64,000 nt of DNA from a virus: IMG/VR virus record IMGVR_UViG_3300044701_002547, positions 41,676 through 105,675 of that record. One strand, 5' to 3'. This document shows positions 1 to 7,466 of this stretch, one piece after another (position 1 is the first letter of the stretch; every line of letters starts with the position of its first letter). The notes beneath the pieces were generated by a model, which was not told the DNA's origin, did no database searches, and was given only the letters and a program-made list of their open reading frames with translations. The position numbers and the translations under genes are program-made.

Positions 1-2448
1 CATATCTCTGTGGATAAGATTGATAATATGCTGAAACAGATTAAAAAGCATCTAAAAGAAGATGGAATCTGTTCCTTTGGTATATCTAAAATTCCTCATG
101 AAGTTGTAATTGATGACCAATTATACATTCTTCATCAATCAGTTTTTCCTCCAATCTGGTGGAAGAATAAACTTATTCAAAATGGATTTGAAATTTTAGA
201 TAATGGGCGCAATGATGAAAATTATTTTGGTTATATTTTTAATAATGTAATTAGAACAGATTGTCAGGAAAGTTCTTGTTATTTTTGTTGTAGAATACAA
301 AAAACTCAACAAAAATATAATTCTTCTGATTTGACTGAACTTCTTCATAATTACATTAATCAACCAGAGAACGCAGAACACAACTTTGATTTAGCAGTTT
401 ATTATCATGACATCGGACAGACTGCTACAGCAGTTTCTTATTATCTCCGTGCGGCAGAAAGAACAGATGATGACCTTCTTAAGTATGAGTGTCTGATTCG
501 TGGTGCTATGTGCTTTGATTCGCAGGGTACTCGCAACTTTACTGTGAAAGGTTTTCTTCTACACGCTCTTGCGATTTGTCCCAAAAGACCAGAAGCTTAT
601 TATCTGATGAGTAAGTTTTATGAAAAGGAAAATAAAGATGGAAGTTGGAATGAATCTTTCACAATTTCTTCTATAGGATTGAAAGTTGCTGATTTAAATC
701 CATCACCACTGAGAACAGTCGTGAATTATCCTGGGGAATATGCGCTTCTTTTTCAGAAAGCAATCAGCAGTTGGTGGTGTGGGTTGTGTGAAGAATCAAG
801 AGATTTACTTTTAGATCTTCTTAAGAATTATCAGATGGCAGATACTTTCCAACAAAAAGCTATTGATAATCTTAAAAAAATGAATGTTGAAATAGATTTA
901 AATCAGTTATTTAAAAACAAACTTCCTATGAACATCAATAATAAAAAAATCTCAACTGAAGATTTTGATTGGGGAGTATTATCTGATGAGGAAAAAAATA
1001 TCATTGGGAAAGAAATATTTCAAGATCATATCTATGATAGATTTTTTTCAGTAAAAGAAAATGACATTGTAATGGACATTGGTGCAAATGTTGGAGCATT
1101 TTCTTATTCAGTATTAAATAAAAATCCAAAACATATTTACTGTATAGAACCTTCTGTCAATTTAATTGACACTATCAAAAATAATTTAAGTGGATTTCCC
1201 GTAACTATTATTGATTCTTCAGTTTCTAGTGAAACTTGTGATTTCAAAGAACCTACTGAAAATGATTACATTCATTTTCATCAAGGATTTTATAAATCAA
1301 AAACCTTTAAAGACATTCTTAGGGAAAATAATATTAATCACATAGATTTTCTAAAAATTGACTGTGAAGGTGGAGAATATGATGTATTTACTGAAGAAAA
1401 TAAAAATTTTCTCTTGAATAATGTTAAGTACATCGCAGGTGAGTGGCATTTTACCAGTAATGGTAATTCTATGGAAAAATTTAGAAATTTTATAAATCTT
1501 TATTTAAAGGATCATAATAATTATAAAGTGTTTGAACTGAGTGGTAGAGAAATAACTGATATAATCTTCAATGAAGACTTTCTTGTACCATTTGAACAAT
1601 GGTATAATGAATATGGTCATGCACAGTTTATGATTTATATTGAAAATAATATCGAAGATAAAAAAAAAAGTATTCCGGTGATTGGAACGGCGGTTGTAAA
1701 TAATTGTTATTGGATAAAACGTCTTTTAGAAAGCGTTGATTATCCAGTTGATAATTTTGTTATTATTAATAATAATGGAAGAGGTCAGCTTGATGAAGAA
1801 TTAAATAACTTAACCAAGATCACCCACAAATATATTAAAAATATTAAAGTTTGTCATATGCCAGCAAACATTGGATGTGGTGGTGCTTGGAATTTAATTA
1901 TTAAATCTTATATGATGGCACCTTATTGGATTATTGTGAGTGATGATGTTGCTTTTTGCCCTGGATTCTTAGAGGAAATGGTTTCCGTTGCCGAATCTGA
2001 TTCTGAGATTGGAATAATTCACGGACACGCTGGAGACTTTGGTGTGGGTAGTTGGGATGTATTCTTAATGAGGGATCATGTCGTTCAAAAGTTTGGATTG
2101 TTTGATGAGAATTTATATCCTGCTTATTGTGAAGACTCTGATTACATAATGAGATTTCAACATCATTCCATTAAAAAAGTAATGTCCCTGAACTCAAATT
2201 ATTATCACGGGCACGGGGATAAGACTGAATATTATAAAGAGGGATGTCAAACACAAAAAAGTGAACCAGAACTTAAAGAAAAATTAGATCATTCAAATAA
2301 TTTAAATATAGAATATCTGACAGAAAAATGGGGACCTGGTTGGAGAATGTGTAGCCCTGAAGATTTACCATTTAAAGGAAAGGAACATTCAATTTCAGAA
2401 ACAACATATGATTTAAGTTTTGTAAGAAGAAAACATCTAGGATTTTAA
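1..2448 (+). CDS. TPR / FkbM methyltransferase / family 2 glycosyltransferase fusion (5' partial)
   Basis: The reading frame is open from base 1. The first residues (HISVDKIDNM) already look like the inside of a methyltransferase-type domain, so the gene very probably starts upstream and the GTG at 10 is not the true start. Three regions follow: TPR-like helices at about residues 105-250; an FkbM-type SAM methyltransferase at about 330-545, with the SAM loop VMDIGANVGAF near 354 and IDFLKIDCEGGEYDVF; and a GT-A glycosyltransferase at about 554-780, with NIGCGGAWN and the acidic motif VSDDVAF. Such fusions normally modify surface glycans. In a phage they could glycosylate virion proteins or alter host polysaccharide, which is inference. 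The next gene starts 2 bases after the stop, so the two are probably cotranscribed. Confidence 0.8.
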   Translation, partial: HISVDKIDNMLKQIKKHLKEDGICSFGISKIPHEVVIDDQLYILHQSVFPPIWWKNKLIQNGFEILDNGRNDENYFGYIFNNVIRTDCQESSCYFCCRIQKTQQKYNSSDLTELLHNYINQPENAEHNFDLAVYYHDIGQTATAVSYYLRAAERTDDDLLKYECLIRGAMCFDSQGTRNFTVKGFLLHALAICPKRPEAYYLMSKFYEKENKDGSWNESFTISSIGLKVADLNPSPLRTVVNYPGEYALLFQKAISSWWCGLCEESRDLLLDLLKNYQMADTFQQKAIDNLKKMNVEIDLNQLFKNKLPMNINNKKISTEDFDWGVLSDEEKNIIGKEIFQDHIYDRFFSVKENDIVMDIGANVGAFSYSVLNKNPKHIYCIEPSVNLIDTIKNNLSGFPVTIIDSSVSSETCDFKEPTENDYIHFHQGFYKSKTFKDILRENNINHIDFLKIDCEGGEYDVFTEENKNFLLNNVKYIAGEWHFTSNGNSMEKFRNFINLYLKDHNNYKVFELSGREITDIIFNEDFLVPFEQWYNEYGHAQFMIYIENNIEDKKKSIPVIGTAVVNNCYWIKRLLESVDYPVDNFVIINNNGRGQLDEELNNLTKITHKYIKNIKVCHMPANIGCGGAWNLIIKSYMMAPYWIIVSDDVAFCPGFLEEMVSVAESDSEIGIIHGHAGDFGVGSWDVFLMRDHVVQKFGLFDENLYPAYCEDSDYIMRFQHHSIKKVMSLNSNYYHGHGDKTEYYKEGCQTQKSEPELKEKLDHSNNLNIEYLTEKWGPGWRMCSPEDLPFKGKEHSISETTYDLSFVRRKHLGF

Positions 2449-2449
2449 A

Positions 2450-3868
2450 ATGAATAATTTAATTAATTTTCCTGTCATAAATTGTGTGACACTAGAACAA
2501 TCTAGTCATAGGCATCAAATTATTTCACAACAAGTTGAAAAATATAATTTAAATATTAAATTTTGCTATGCTTATGATGGTGTAAATAATTCTTTAAGTG
2601 ATATCTCTGATGTTTCTAGTCCTTTTTTGGGTGAGATGAATCGAGGTGAAATCTGTGCGGTTATATCTCACCTTAGGGCTATATCTGAATGGTATACAAA
2701 TACGGATGAGGAGTATGGATTTTTTTGTGAGGATGATGTTTTACTAGAACTAAATGAAAAATGGAATTTCACATGGGATGATTTTATTAATCATTTACCT
2801 TCTAATTGGGGAATCATACAACTTTCTTTAATCAGAAACTTTGAAACCGAAACTTCTGATAGTGCAGATAGGTTTATGAAGTTTCATTCGTATGTATGGG
2901 ATAATTGGTCAGCTTGTTCTTACATTGTTTCAAGAAGATATGCAAAACAACTTATTGATTTTCACTGTAAAGGGGAAAATATATTTGATTTAAATCTACC
3001 ATATTATCCTAATACAGTTCCTTTTATTGAAAATGTTTTGTTTAATGCAGACAATAAAGAAACAGTATATACTCTTCCATTGTTTGTAGAAAATACGGAG
3101 ATTGCGTCCTCTTTTTATCCTAAGTTTATTGAATCAAATCTTAAGGATAATCAGAAATATTCTTCACATTTAGTTCGTGATTGGTGGGAAAAATATGGAA
3201 AATCTAAATCGGTAGAATGGTTTTTCAGTGAAGATTCGGAAGATCAAGAAGAAACAAACTTTTTATTAGTCAATCCTGGATATGTAAAAACCAGAGGGAC
3301 TTGTTGGATTGTTGATAATTTTTATGAGAATCCAGATCAGATGAGAGAATTTGCTTTAAAACAAGACTATCTTGAAGGTGGTCTTGGAAGAGGATTCATT
3401 GGTAGAAGAACTCACCAGCAATTTTTATTTCCAGGTTTAAAGGAAAGATTTGAAGAAATAATGGGTAAAAAAGTTACGGGATGGGAAGGATATGATATGA
3501 ATGGTAGATTCCAGGTTGCTTGGGCTGGAGAACCTTTAGTATGGCATTGTGATAATCAACAATGGGGTGGAATGTTATATCTAACTCCAAATGCTCCTTA
3601 TCAATGTGGAACAACTTTATATGCTCATAAACAAACTAGAGCAAGAACTTTTCATGATGAAGGATGGGATGCTGCTTGGAAAGATATTCCTGGAGATCCA
3701 CATTTAGATGGAACTCCTTGGGAACCTGTAGATGTTCTTGGAAATGTCTATAATCGTCTTGTTATTTTTGATGCTAGTGCCATTCATTCTGCTTCAGAGT
3801 ATTTTGGTACGGTGATGGAGAATGCGAGATTGTGGCAGATGTTCTTTTTTGATGCTGAACCCGATTGA
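2450..3868 (+). CDS. GT25-like glycosyltransferase fused to a 2OG-Fe(II) oxygenase-like domain
   Basis: This 472-aa protein has two halves. Residues 1 to about 230 resemble family 25 (LPS-type) glycosyltransferases: an opening FPVINCVTLEQSSHR strand, GEICAVISHLRAI, and the acidic motif FFCEDDVLLE. Residues about 280-472 resemble the DUF6445-type oxygenase fold: WIVDNFYENPDQMREFA, then an HCD iron-binding triad in VWHCDNQQWGGMLYL and a distal histidine in DASAIHSASEYF. The combination suggests hydroxylation and glycosylation acting on one target, possibly a tail protein or host glycan. The target is not visible. The stop codon overlaps the -35 box of a promoter serving the genes downstream. 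Confidence 0.75.
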   Translation: MNNLINFPVINCVTLEQSSHRHQIISQQVEKYNLNIKFCYAYDGVNNSLSDISDVSSPFLGEMNRGEICAVISHLRAISEWYTNTDEEYGFFCEDDVLLELNEKWNFTWDDFINHLPSNWGIIQLSLIRNFETETSDSADRFMKFHSYVWDNWSACSYIVSRRYAKQLIDFHCKGENIFDLNLPYYPNTVPFIENVLFNADNKETVYTLPLFVENTEIASSFYPKFIESNLKDNQKYSSHLVRDWWEKYGKSKSVEWFFSEDSEDQEETNFLLVNPGYVKTRGTCWIVDNFYENPDQMREFALKQDYLEGGLGRGFIGRRTHQQFLFPGLKERFEEIMGKKVTGWEGYDMNGRFQVAWAGEPLVWHCDNQQWGGMLYLTPNAPYQCGTTLYAHKQTRARTFHDEGWDAAWKDIPGDPHLDGTPWEPVDVLGNVYNRLVIFDASAIHSASEYFGTVMENARLWQMFFFDAEPD

Positions 3869-3895
3869 CAGAATCATATAATTCTCTTATAATAT
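3867..3895 (+). promoter_or_regulatory. Consensus sigma-70 promoter
   Basis: TTGACA at 3867-3872 and TATAAT at 3890-3895 are separated by exactly 17 bp, a perfect consensus. Transcription should start near 3902. A terminator lies only about 70 nt downstream, so the main product may be a short RNA, with readthrough into the glutaredoxin gene. Confidence 0.8.
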
Positions 3896-3901
3896 CAAAG
3901 T

Positions 3902-3997
3902 CTTCAACTTCTTTGTATCTTTGAGAATGAAGACCTTCTCTGTGGTGGGAGAAGTGAAATGGTGGTATAATAAGGGGAGAGAAATCTCCTCTTTTTT
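3902..3997 (+). ncRNA. Possible short transcript between promoter and terminator
   Basis: About 95 nt lie between the predicted start of the perfect promoter and the end of an intrinsic terminator. They contain no convincing ORF. They can form a hairpin (CTTCTC at about 3934 with GAGAAG at about 3948) followed by the terminator hairpin. This fits a small RNA or an attenuated leader. The call is inference from layout. Confidence 0.35.
3974..3997 (+). terminator. Intrinsic terminator
   Basis: GGGGAGA (3974-3980), a GAAA tetraloop, TCTCCTC (3985-3991) and a run of six T form a standard Rho-independent terminator. It lies upstream of the glutaredoxin gene. Confidence 0.75.
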
Positions 3998-4029
3998 CTT
4001 ATATAAATTAATATAAAATAACATAAACT

Positions 4030-4266
4030 ATGAACTTTACTGTATATTCAAAATCAGAGTGCCCTTATTGCTATAAAGTCAAACAAGTATTGGAATTGAC
4101 AGGAAGCAACTTTGTGGTGTATAATTTAGGAGAAGATTTTACTAGAGAAGAATTCACAACAGAATTCGGACCTAACGCAACATTTCCTCAAGTTCTTTGT
4201 GAAGACAAGAAACTTGGGGGTTGTATAGATACAATTAAATTTTTGAAAGAAAAACAAATTGTCTAA
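4030..4266 (+). CDS. nrdC: Glutaredoxin (NrdC-like)
   Basis: This 78-aa protein is of normal glutaredoxin length. It has the redox motif CPYC at residues 11-14, the cis-proline segment FPQV and the GG-C-dT region KLGGCIDT. It would reduce disulfides in the cytoplasm, and in T4-like phages such proteins supply electrons to ribonucleotide reductase. No reductase gene is in this window. The ATG follows an AT-rich stretch with TATAAATTA-like sequence, which could be a late-type promoter. Confidence 0.9.
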   Translation: MNFTVYSKSECPYCYKVKQVLELTGSNFVVYNLGEDFTREEFTTEFGPNATFPQVLCEDKKLGGCIDTIKFLKEKQIV

Positions 4267-4272
4267 AGTAAA

Positions 4273-4280
4273 GATAAATA
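4273..4280 (+). promoter_or_regulatory. Late-promoter-like NATAAATA motif
   Basis: GATAAATA lies just after the glutaredoxin stop and only 3 bases before the next ATG. It matches the T4/cyanophage late -10 pattern, but the spacing is too short to serve that ATG. If functional it would serve the gene at 4458. Confidence 0.3.
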
Positions 4281-4283
4281 ATA

Positions 4284-4385
4284 ATGACCACAGAAATCGT
4301 GGCATTGAAGTTCTATTATATGGAGGAAACAGAAAGCAAACCTATCCTTTCCATATCATTTTTGAGAAGATGGTATGCTTTCTAA
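4284..4385 (+). CDS. Short conserved-looking peptide, 33 aa
   Basis: An ATG ORF encodes 33 residues beginning MTTEIVALKFYY and ending FLRRWYAF. It sits between the glutaredoxin and a membrane protein. I prefer this frame over an overlapping one with a TTG start, which looks compositionally random. Function unknown. Confidence 0.45.
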   Translation: MTTEIVALKFYYMEETESKPILSISFLRRWYAF

Positions 4386-4457
4386 ATCGGGAAGTTACCA
4401 TTTATTTTGAATTTTCTTTTTCATTAAGGAAAAAAATAGTTTCCCGGAGAAAAAAAG

Positions 4458-4688
4458 ATGTTAGCAGTTAGTTTAGTTTTCGGTTCATTTTTAATTGTTT
4501 TATTTTTTATTCTTGGGATTGTGCTTGGATGGGTTTCTAGAGAATATATGATGGAGCATCAAGACAAACCAAAACTACACCCAGAGTTTTTTGATCAACA
4601 TGGTAATGTAATTCCTGATGAAGTGGTTGCCGTAACCTTTCAAGAAGGATTGTTTGACGATTATGATGATGAAGATGAAGAAGAATAA
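4458..4688 (+). CDS. Small single-pass membrane protein with acidic tail
   Basis: The 76-aa product has one strong hydrophobic helix (residues 3-25, ending near GWVSRE), then a soluble part with HPEFFDQHGNVIPDEVV, and a very acidic C-terminus. A purine-rich GGAGAAAAAAAG lies just before the ATG. Similar short proteins are familiar from cyanomyoviruses, with no known function. It would sit in the host inner membrane. Confidence 0.75.
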   Translation: MLAVSLVFGSFLIVLFFILGIVLGWVSREYMMEHQDKPKLHPEFFDQHGNVIPDEVVAVTFQEGLFDDYDDEDEEE

Positions 4689-4729
4689 TATTATAAATTA
4701 ACTTATAGAAAACTTTATTTTTAATTTTT

Positions 4730-5353
4730 ATGACTACAAAACCGACTGTGACTAAAAAATCACCAACTACGAAGATTTTAAAAACAACTACACCAAAAAC
4801 AAAGGCAGCAGTTGAAACAATTCCAGATCTCCCCACAAATCCTTTTGTGTTTGAAATTTTGAACGCTGTCTGTAAGCAAAGAAGCAATGCTAAAAAAGTA
4901 GAGGCTCTCAGAAAATATGACCATCCTTGTCTAAAAACACTTTTTATTTGGAATTTTGATGAAAGTATTATTTCTATGCTTCCAGTAGGGGATGTTCCTT
5001 ATGCAAGCGTTGGGGAACAAAATTCTTTCAGTGGAACTGTTAGTGAGAAGATTACTGATGCCGTTTCTAAAATGGAAGAAATAGGTAGCAATTCTCTTGG
5101 ATCTCAGGATCAGGGACGTTCTTCAATTCGTAAAGAGTATCAAAAATTTTATAATTTTGTAAAAGGTGGCAATGATGGTCTGAGTTCTCTTCGTAGAGAA
5201 ACAATGTTCATTAATATTCTACAAGGACTTCATCCACTTGAAGCAGAAATTCTAATTCTTGTTAAAGACAAGAAACTGCAAACAAAATATAAGATTACAA
5301 AAGAAATTATTGTTGAAGCATACCCTGACGTTCAGTGGGGGGGACGATCATAA
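4730..5353 (+). CDS. Conserved cyanophage protein (DUF6433-like)
   Basis: This 207-aa protein has a low-complexity Thr/Lys-rich start (residues 1-30), then a helical body with FEILNAVCKQRSNAKKVEALRK and LRRETMFINILQGLHPLEAEILI. I recall this architecture as the DUF6433 family of T4-like cyanophages. Its function is unknown. The basic N-terminus could contact nucleic acid, which is inference. Confidence 0.7.
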   Translation: MTTKPTVTKKSPTTKILKTTTPKTKAAVETIPDLPTNPFVFEILNAVCKQRSNAKKVEALRKYDHPCLKTLFIWNFDESIISMLPVGDVPYASVGEQNSFSGTVSEKITDAVSKMEEIGSNSLGSQDQGRSSIRKEYQKFYNFVKGGNDGLSSLRRETMFINILQGLHPLEAEILILVKDKKLQTKYKITKEIIVEAYPDVQWGGRS

Positions 5354-5374
5354 CTATAGTTTGGAGTTTAGATA

Positions 5375-5731
5375 ATGAGAAATAAAACACAAGAAACGTC
5401 TGAAAAGACTTTAAAAGAAGAAAACCATATGGAATTTTGGACACCAGCGGAAAAAGAATCCTGTAAGTCACGCTACGGTTGTGAAATAATGGTTGAAAAT
5501 GGTTCTTATGCTGAAGTCTGTACCAAAGAAGCTCCAAATGATGCTTACATTATCAAATACATGGTAGATGATAAGATTTGTTTTGATCTTACAAGAGGAA
5601 CAAGAACTCGTTTGTTTGATATGTACTGGGATAAGTTTCGTGATAATCTGAAGAGTATTAGTTGGGGTTATGGTAAGCATAATCCTAAGACTTGGGGATA
5701 TAAATCTCCCGAAAAGAAAAAGCGAAAGTGA
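5375..5731 (+). CDS. Conserved hypothetical protein, basic C-terminus
   Basis: The 118-aa product has a Lys/Glu-rich start, then MEFWTPAEKESCKSRYGCEI, FDLTRGTRTRLFDMYWDKFR and a basic end (PEKKKRK). A GGAG element 8 nt upstream supports the ATG at 5375. An in-frame ATG at 5429 starts the part that looks conserved and is the alternative. Function unknown. It is followed by a terminator. Confidence 0.65.
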   Translation: MRNKTQETSEKTLKEENHMEFWTPAEKESCKSRYGCEIMVENGSYAEVCTKEAPNDAYIIKYMVDDKICFDLTRGTRTRLFDMYWDKFRDNLKSISWGYGKHNPKTWGYKSPEKKKRK

Positions 5732-5786
5732 TTTCCCATATGGGGTAAAAAATTTTCGGGGTAAAAATTCCCTATTAAGATTTTTC

Positions 5787-5833
5787 AAAAAAGTAGCGAG
5801 ATGATACAATTTAGTATCTATTGCTACTTTTTT
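5787..5833 (+). terminator. Intrinsic terminator with nested hairpin
   Basis: AAAAAAGTAGC (5787-5797) pairs with GCTACTTTTTT (5823-5833). Inside the loop, GATAC and GTATC form a second small stem. The T-rich 3' arm ends the upstream transcripts and also contains the -35 box of the next promoter. Confidence 0.75.
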
Positions 5834-5849
5834 TATGTTGTGATAGAAT
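5821..5849 (+). promoter_or_regulatory. Promoter embedded in the preceding terminator
   Basis: TTGCTA (5821-5826) and TAGAAT (5844-5849) are spaced 17 bp. The -35 box overlaps the 3' arm of the terminator. The predicted start, about 5856, lies just before the riboswitch-like leader. Confidence 0.6.
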
Positions 5850-5858
5850 ATATACTAT

Positions 5859-5956
5859 AACGTTCATCCTACGGGACGGAAGTAAGCCGACGCGGAACGG
5901 ATCGTTCATTCGCTATTCGCAAATAGCGAACGCAAACGCCGACTGAAGGAACGCTC
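5859..5956 (+). promoter_or_regulatory. Tandem glutamine-riboswitch-like elements (glnA / downstream-peptide type)
   Basis: Two successive units each open with CGTTCA and close with GGAACG. In unit one CGTTC pairs with GAACG, ATCC-TACG-GGAC forms a small hairpin, and CGGAAGTAAGC follows. In unit two CGTTC pairs with GAACG of GAAGGAACGC, and TTCGCTATT/AATAGCGAA forms a long hairpin, followed by CGCAAACGCCGACTGAA. This matches what I remember of the glutamine-binding glnA and downstream-peptide RNA motifs, which occur in cyanobacteria and their phages. The element ends about 30 nt before a short ORF with a strong ribosome site, the expected context. It was not confirmed with a covariance model. 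Confidence 0.75.
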
Positions 5957-5984
5957 TTTAACCTAAAAACTAAGGAGAACCCTA

Positions 5985-6116
5985 ATGTCACAAGTCGTAT
6001 ATCGTGGTGTTTCTTATGACACCGAAGTTCGTCGCCAGCAACAGCAGGCACAACAGCAACCCCAACAGTATAATGAGACTTATCGTGGGGTTAAGTTTGT
6101 AAAGGAGGTGAAGTGA
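5985..6116 (+). CDS. Riboswitch-associated short peptide (YRGV repeats)
   Basis: The 43-aa product has two YRGV motifs (VVYRGVSYD and ETYRGVKFV) flanking a Gln-rich linker. It recalls DUF4278-type cyanobacterial peptides. AAGGAG 8 nt before the ATG is a strong ribosome site. It is the first ORF after the riboswitch-like leader, so its synthesis may respond to glutamine and thus nitrogen state (inference). The stop overlaps the next ATG. Confidence 0.75.
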   Translation: MSQVVYRGVSYDTEVRRQQQQAQQQPQQYNETYRGVKFVKEVK

Positions 6117-6214
6117 TGAAAAAACTCAACTTCCTGCAACTTATCAAAGAACAAAAACAAAAAGAAGAGCGTCGTCATTTAGCACAATTAGCACAACTAA
6201 TCGGAGCAAAATAA
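6116..6214 (+). CDS. Very short basic/amphipathic peptide, 32 aa
   Basis: It starts in a TGATG overlap with the preceding peptide gene, with GGAGGTG upstream. The product is helical and charged (KEQKQKEERRHL), ending AQLIGAK. Function unknown. Translational coupling is likely. Confidence 0.6.
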   Translation: MKKLNFLQLIKEQKQKEERRHLAQLAQLIGAK

Positions 6215-6300
6215 TGGCAAATCTCATAGTCTCAATGAGTGCTGGAATCGCTCTTTTGACTATTATTTTATCAATGTATATTCAGTGGCTTTATAAGTGA
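6214..6300 (+). CDS. Very short membrane peptide, 28 aa
   Basis: It starts in a TAATG overlap. The sequence is almost entirely one hydrophobic helix (SAGIALLTIILSMYIQWLY), so it should be a single-pass membrane peptide. It is the last gene of the riboswitch-led unit and precedes a terminator. Confidence 0.6.
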   Translation: MANLIVSMSAGIALLTIILSMYIQWLYK

Positions 6301-6310
6301 TATTTTTTCC

Positions 6311-6342
6311 AAAGAGAGGATTGACAAGTCCTCTCTTTTTTT
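6311..6342 (+). terminator. Intrinsic terminator carrying a -35 box in its loop
   Basis: AAAGAGAGGA (6311-6320) pairs with TCCTCTCTTT (6329-6338), then more T. The loop TTGACAAG contains a perfect -35 hexamer. Confidence 0.8.
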
Positions 6343-6349
6343 GTATAAT
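6321..6349 (+). promoter_or_regulatory. Consensus promoter overlapping a terminator
   Basis: TTGACA (6321-6326) and TATAAT (6344-6349) are spaced exactly 17 bp. The start codon at 6371 is 22 nt after the -10, the same geometry as other promoters in this window. It should drive the two small genes and thyX. Confidence 0.8.
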
Positions 6350-6370
6350 CAAAACAGAATATTAATCTAA

Positions 6371-6517
6371 ATGGATAAGGACAAACTTAAATTAATTATT
6401 CGGAATATGGAACTGCTCTTGGACGCACTCAAGGCAGAAGTATATCCAGATACTCAGCAATATAAGTATGATGATATTCGTCCAGAAGAAGTTGATTATG
6501 ATGAGGTTTTTAACTAA
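6371..6517 (+). CDS. Conserved cyanophage small acidic protein, 48 aa
   Basis: The product (LIIRNMELLLDALKAEVY, then PEEVDYDEVF) is a helix plus an acidic tail, of a type seen beside thyX in cyanomyoviruses. It overlaps the next ATG by one base. Function unknown. Confidence 0.65.
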   Translation: MDKDKLKLIIRNMELLLDALKAEVYPDTQQYKYDDIRPEEVDYDEVFN

Positions 6518-6684
6518 TGTCGGTAAGAGCAAAAAAACTTATAAAATTGCTTGGAAGATTAATTAAGCAAGATCACTTATATTCCGATGAACAATTAAAG
6601 GAAATGAAATCACAGTTGCGAATTATTAAGGAAGAATTTGCAGAACTAGAAGTAAAAACATCAAAAGGATTTGGTAAAAAATGA
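6517..6684 (+). CDS. Conserved small helical protein, 55 aa
   Basis: A basic helical product (MSVRAKKLIKLLGRLIK, then EMKSQLRIIKEEFAELE). It overlaps thyX by ATGA, implying coupled translation. Function unknown. Confidence 0.65.
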   Translation: MSVRAKKLIKLLGRLIKQDHLYSDEQLKEMKSQLRIIKEEFAELEVKTSKGFGKK

Positions 6685-7436
6685 AACCAATTAAAGCAAA
6701 AGACCTTCTTGAACTGGATCGTCATATGAAAGTTGTAATGATTCGTCAGACACAACTTCCTCAGACTCTTGTTTATCAGGCGGGTAAGAACGATTATTCG
6801 GAAGATCCCATTCACACCAAAATGACTCCTGGTGAAAAAGATTGTGGTAAATGGGTAATTGAACAACTTCTCGCAAATGAAAGAGGTCATTGGGGACCGC
6901 TGGAGCATCCTGCCATCTCTCTGGACTGTGTTGGATTCGTTCATAATGTGATTGTTCAGGCAAGAACTCACCGTGTTGGAGTATCCTTTGATGTTCAGTC
7001 TCAGCGTTATACTGGTCGTCGCGTATTGAAGGTTGCTAAGGGAGAACTGAAACCAGAAGAGGTTTATTATGTGCGCCCAGAAGGTCTCTACCTGGACCGT
7101 AAAGGGCACAAGTACGAATGGACAAGGGAAGATTATGAAAGGCAGTTAAAGTTCTGTCTGGCGGCATCTGAGAGGTATGCTGAGGGTTACGAACAGCGTG
7201 GTATGGCAGAGGAACATCTTCGTGACTACCTTCCTCAGAACATTCGTCAAAACTTTGTGGTCTCATTCTCTCTTCGTGCCGCACTGCACTTCTTAGACCT
7301 GAGAGCAAAACTGGATGCTCAAGTAGAGATTCAGGCACTTTGCGAAGGTATGGTCCCTGTAATGAAAGAATGGGTTCCTGAAATCTTCAGTTACTATGAA
7401 GAAAAGCGTCTGCACAAGGCACGTCTGAGTCCCTGA
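6681..7436 (+). CDS. thyX: Flavin-dependent thymidylate synthase ThyX
   Basis: This 251-aa protein is of normal ThyX length. It carries the signature RTHRVGVSFDVQSQRY (about residues 95-110), a variant of RHRxxSxNxxSxRY, and LRAALHFLDLRAKLDAQVEIQ with the helix that closes the active site. It makes dTMP from dUMP using FAD, NADPH and methylene-tetrahydrofolate, supplying thymidine for phage DNA synthesis. It overlaps the small gene before it by 4 bases. Confidence 0.95.
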   Translation: MKPIKAKDLLELDRHMKVVMIRQTQLPQTLVYQAGKNDYSEDPIHTKMTPGEKDCGKWVIEQLLANERGHWGPLEHPAISLDCVGFVHNVIVQARTHRVGVSFDVQSQRYTGRRVLKVAKGELKPEEVYYVRPEGLYLDRKGHKYEWTREDYERQLKFCLAASERYAEGYEQRGMAEEHLRDYLPQNIRQNFVVSFSLRAALHFLDLRAKLDAQVEIQALCEGMVPVMKEWVPEIFSYYEEKRLHKARLSP

Positions 7437-7437
7437 T

Positions 7438-7445
7438 CTAAATAA
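7438..7445 (+). promoter_or_regulatory. CTAAATAA late-type promoter candidate
   Basis: CTAAATAA lies just after thyX, about 22 nt before the next ATG. The same octamer precedes 15134, 15978 and 28235. It resembles the T4/cyanophage late -10 (TATAAATA). The call is tentative because TAAATAA also arises around stop codons. Confidence 0.35.
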
Positions 7446-7466
7446 TCTTACATATTATTAAAACTT

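Noticed and set aside
5869-6051. Minus-strand ORF over the riboswitch-like leader
   Set aside because: It runs antisense through the structured leader and the first peptide gene, has no ribosome site and no neighbours on that strand.
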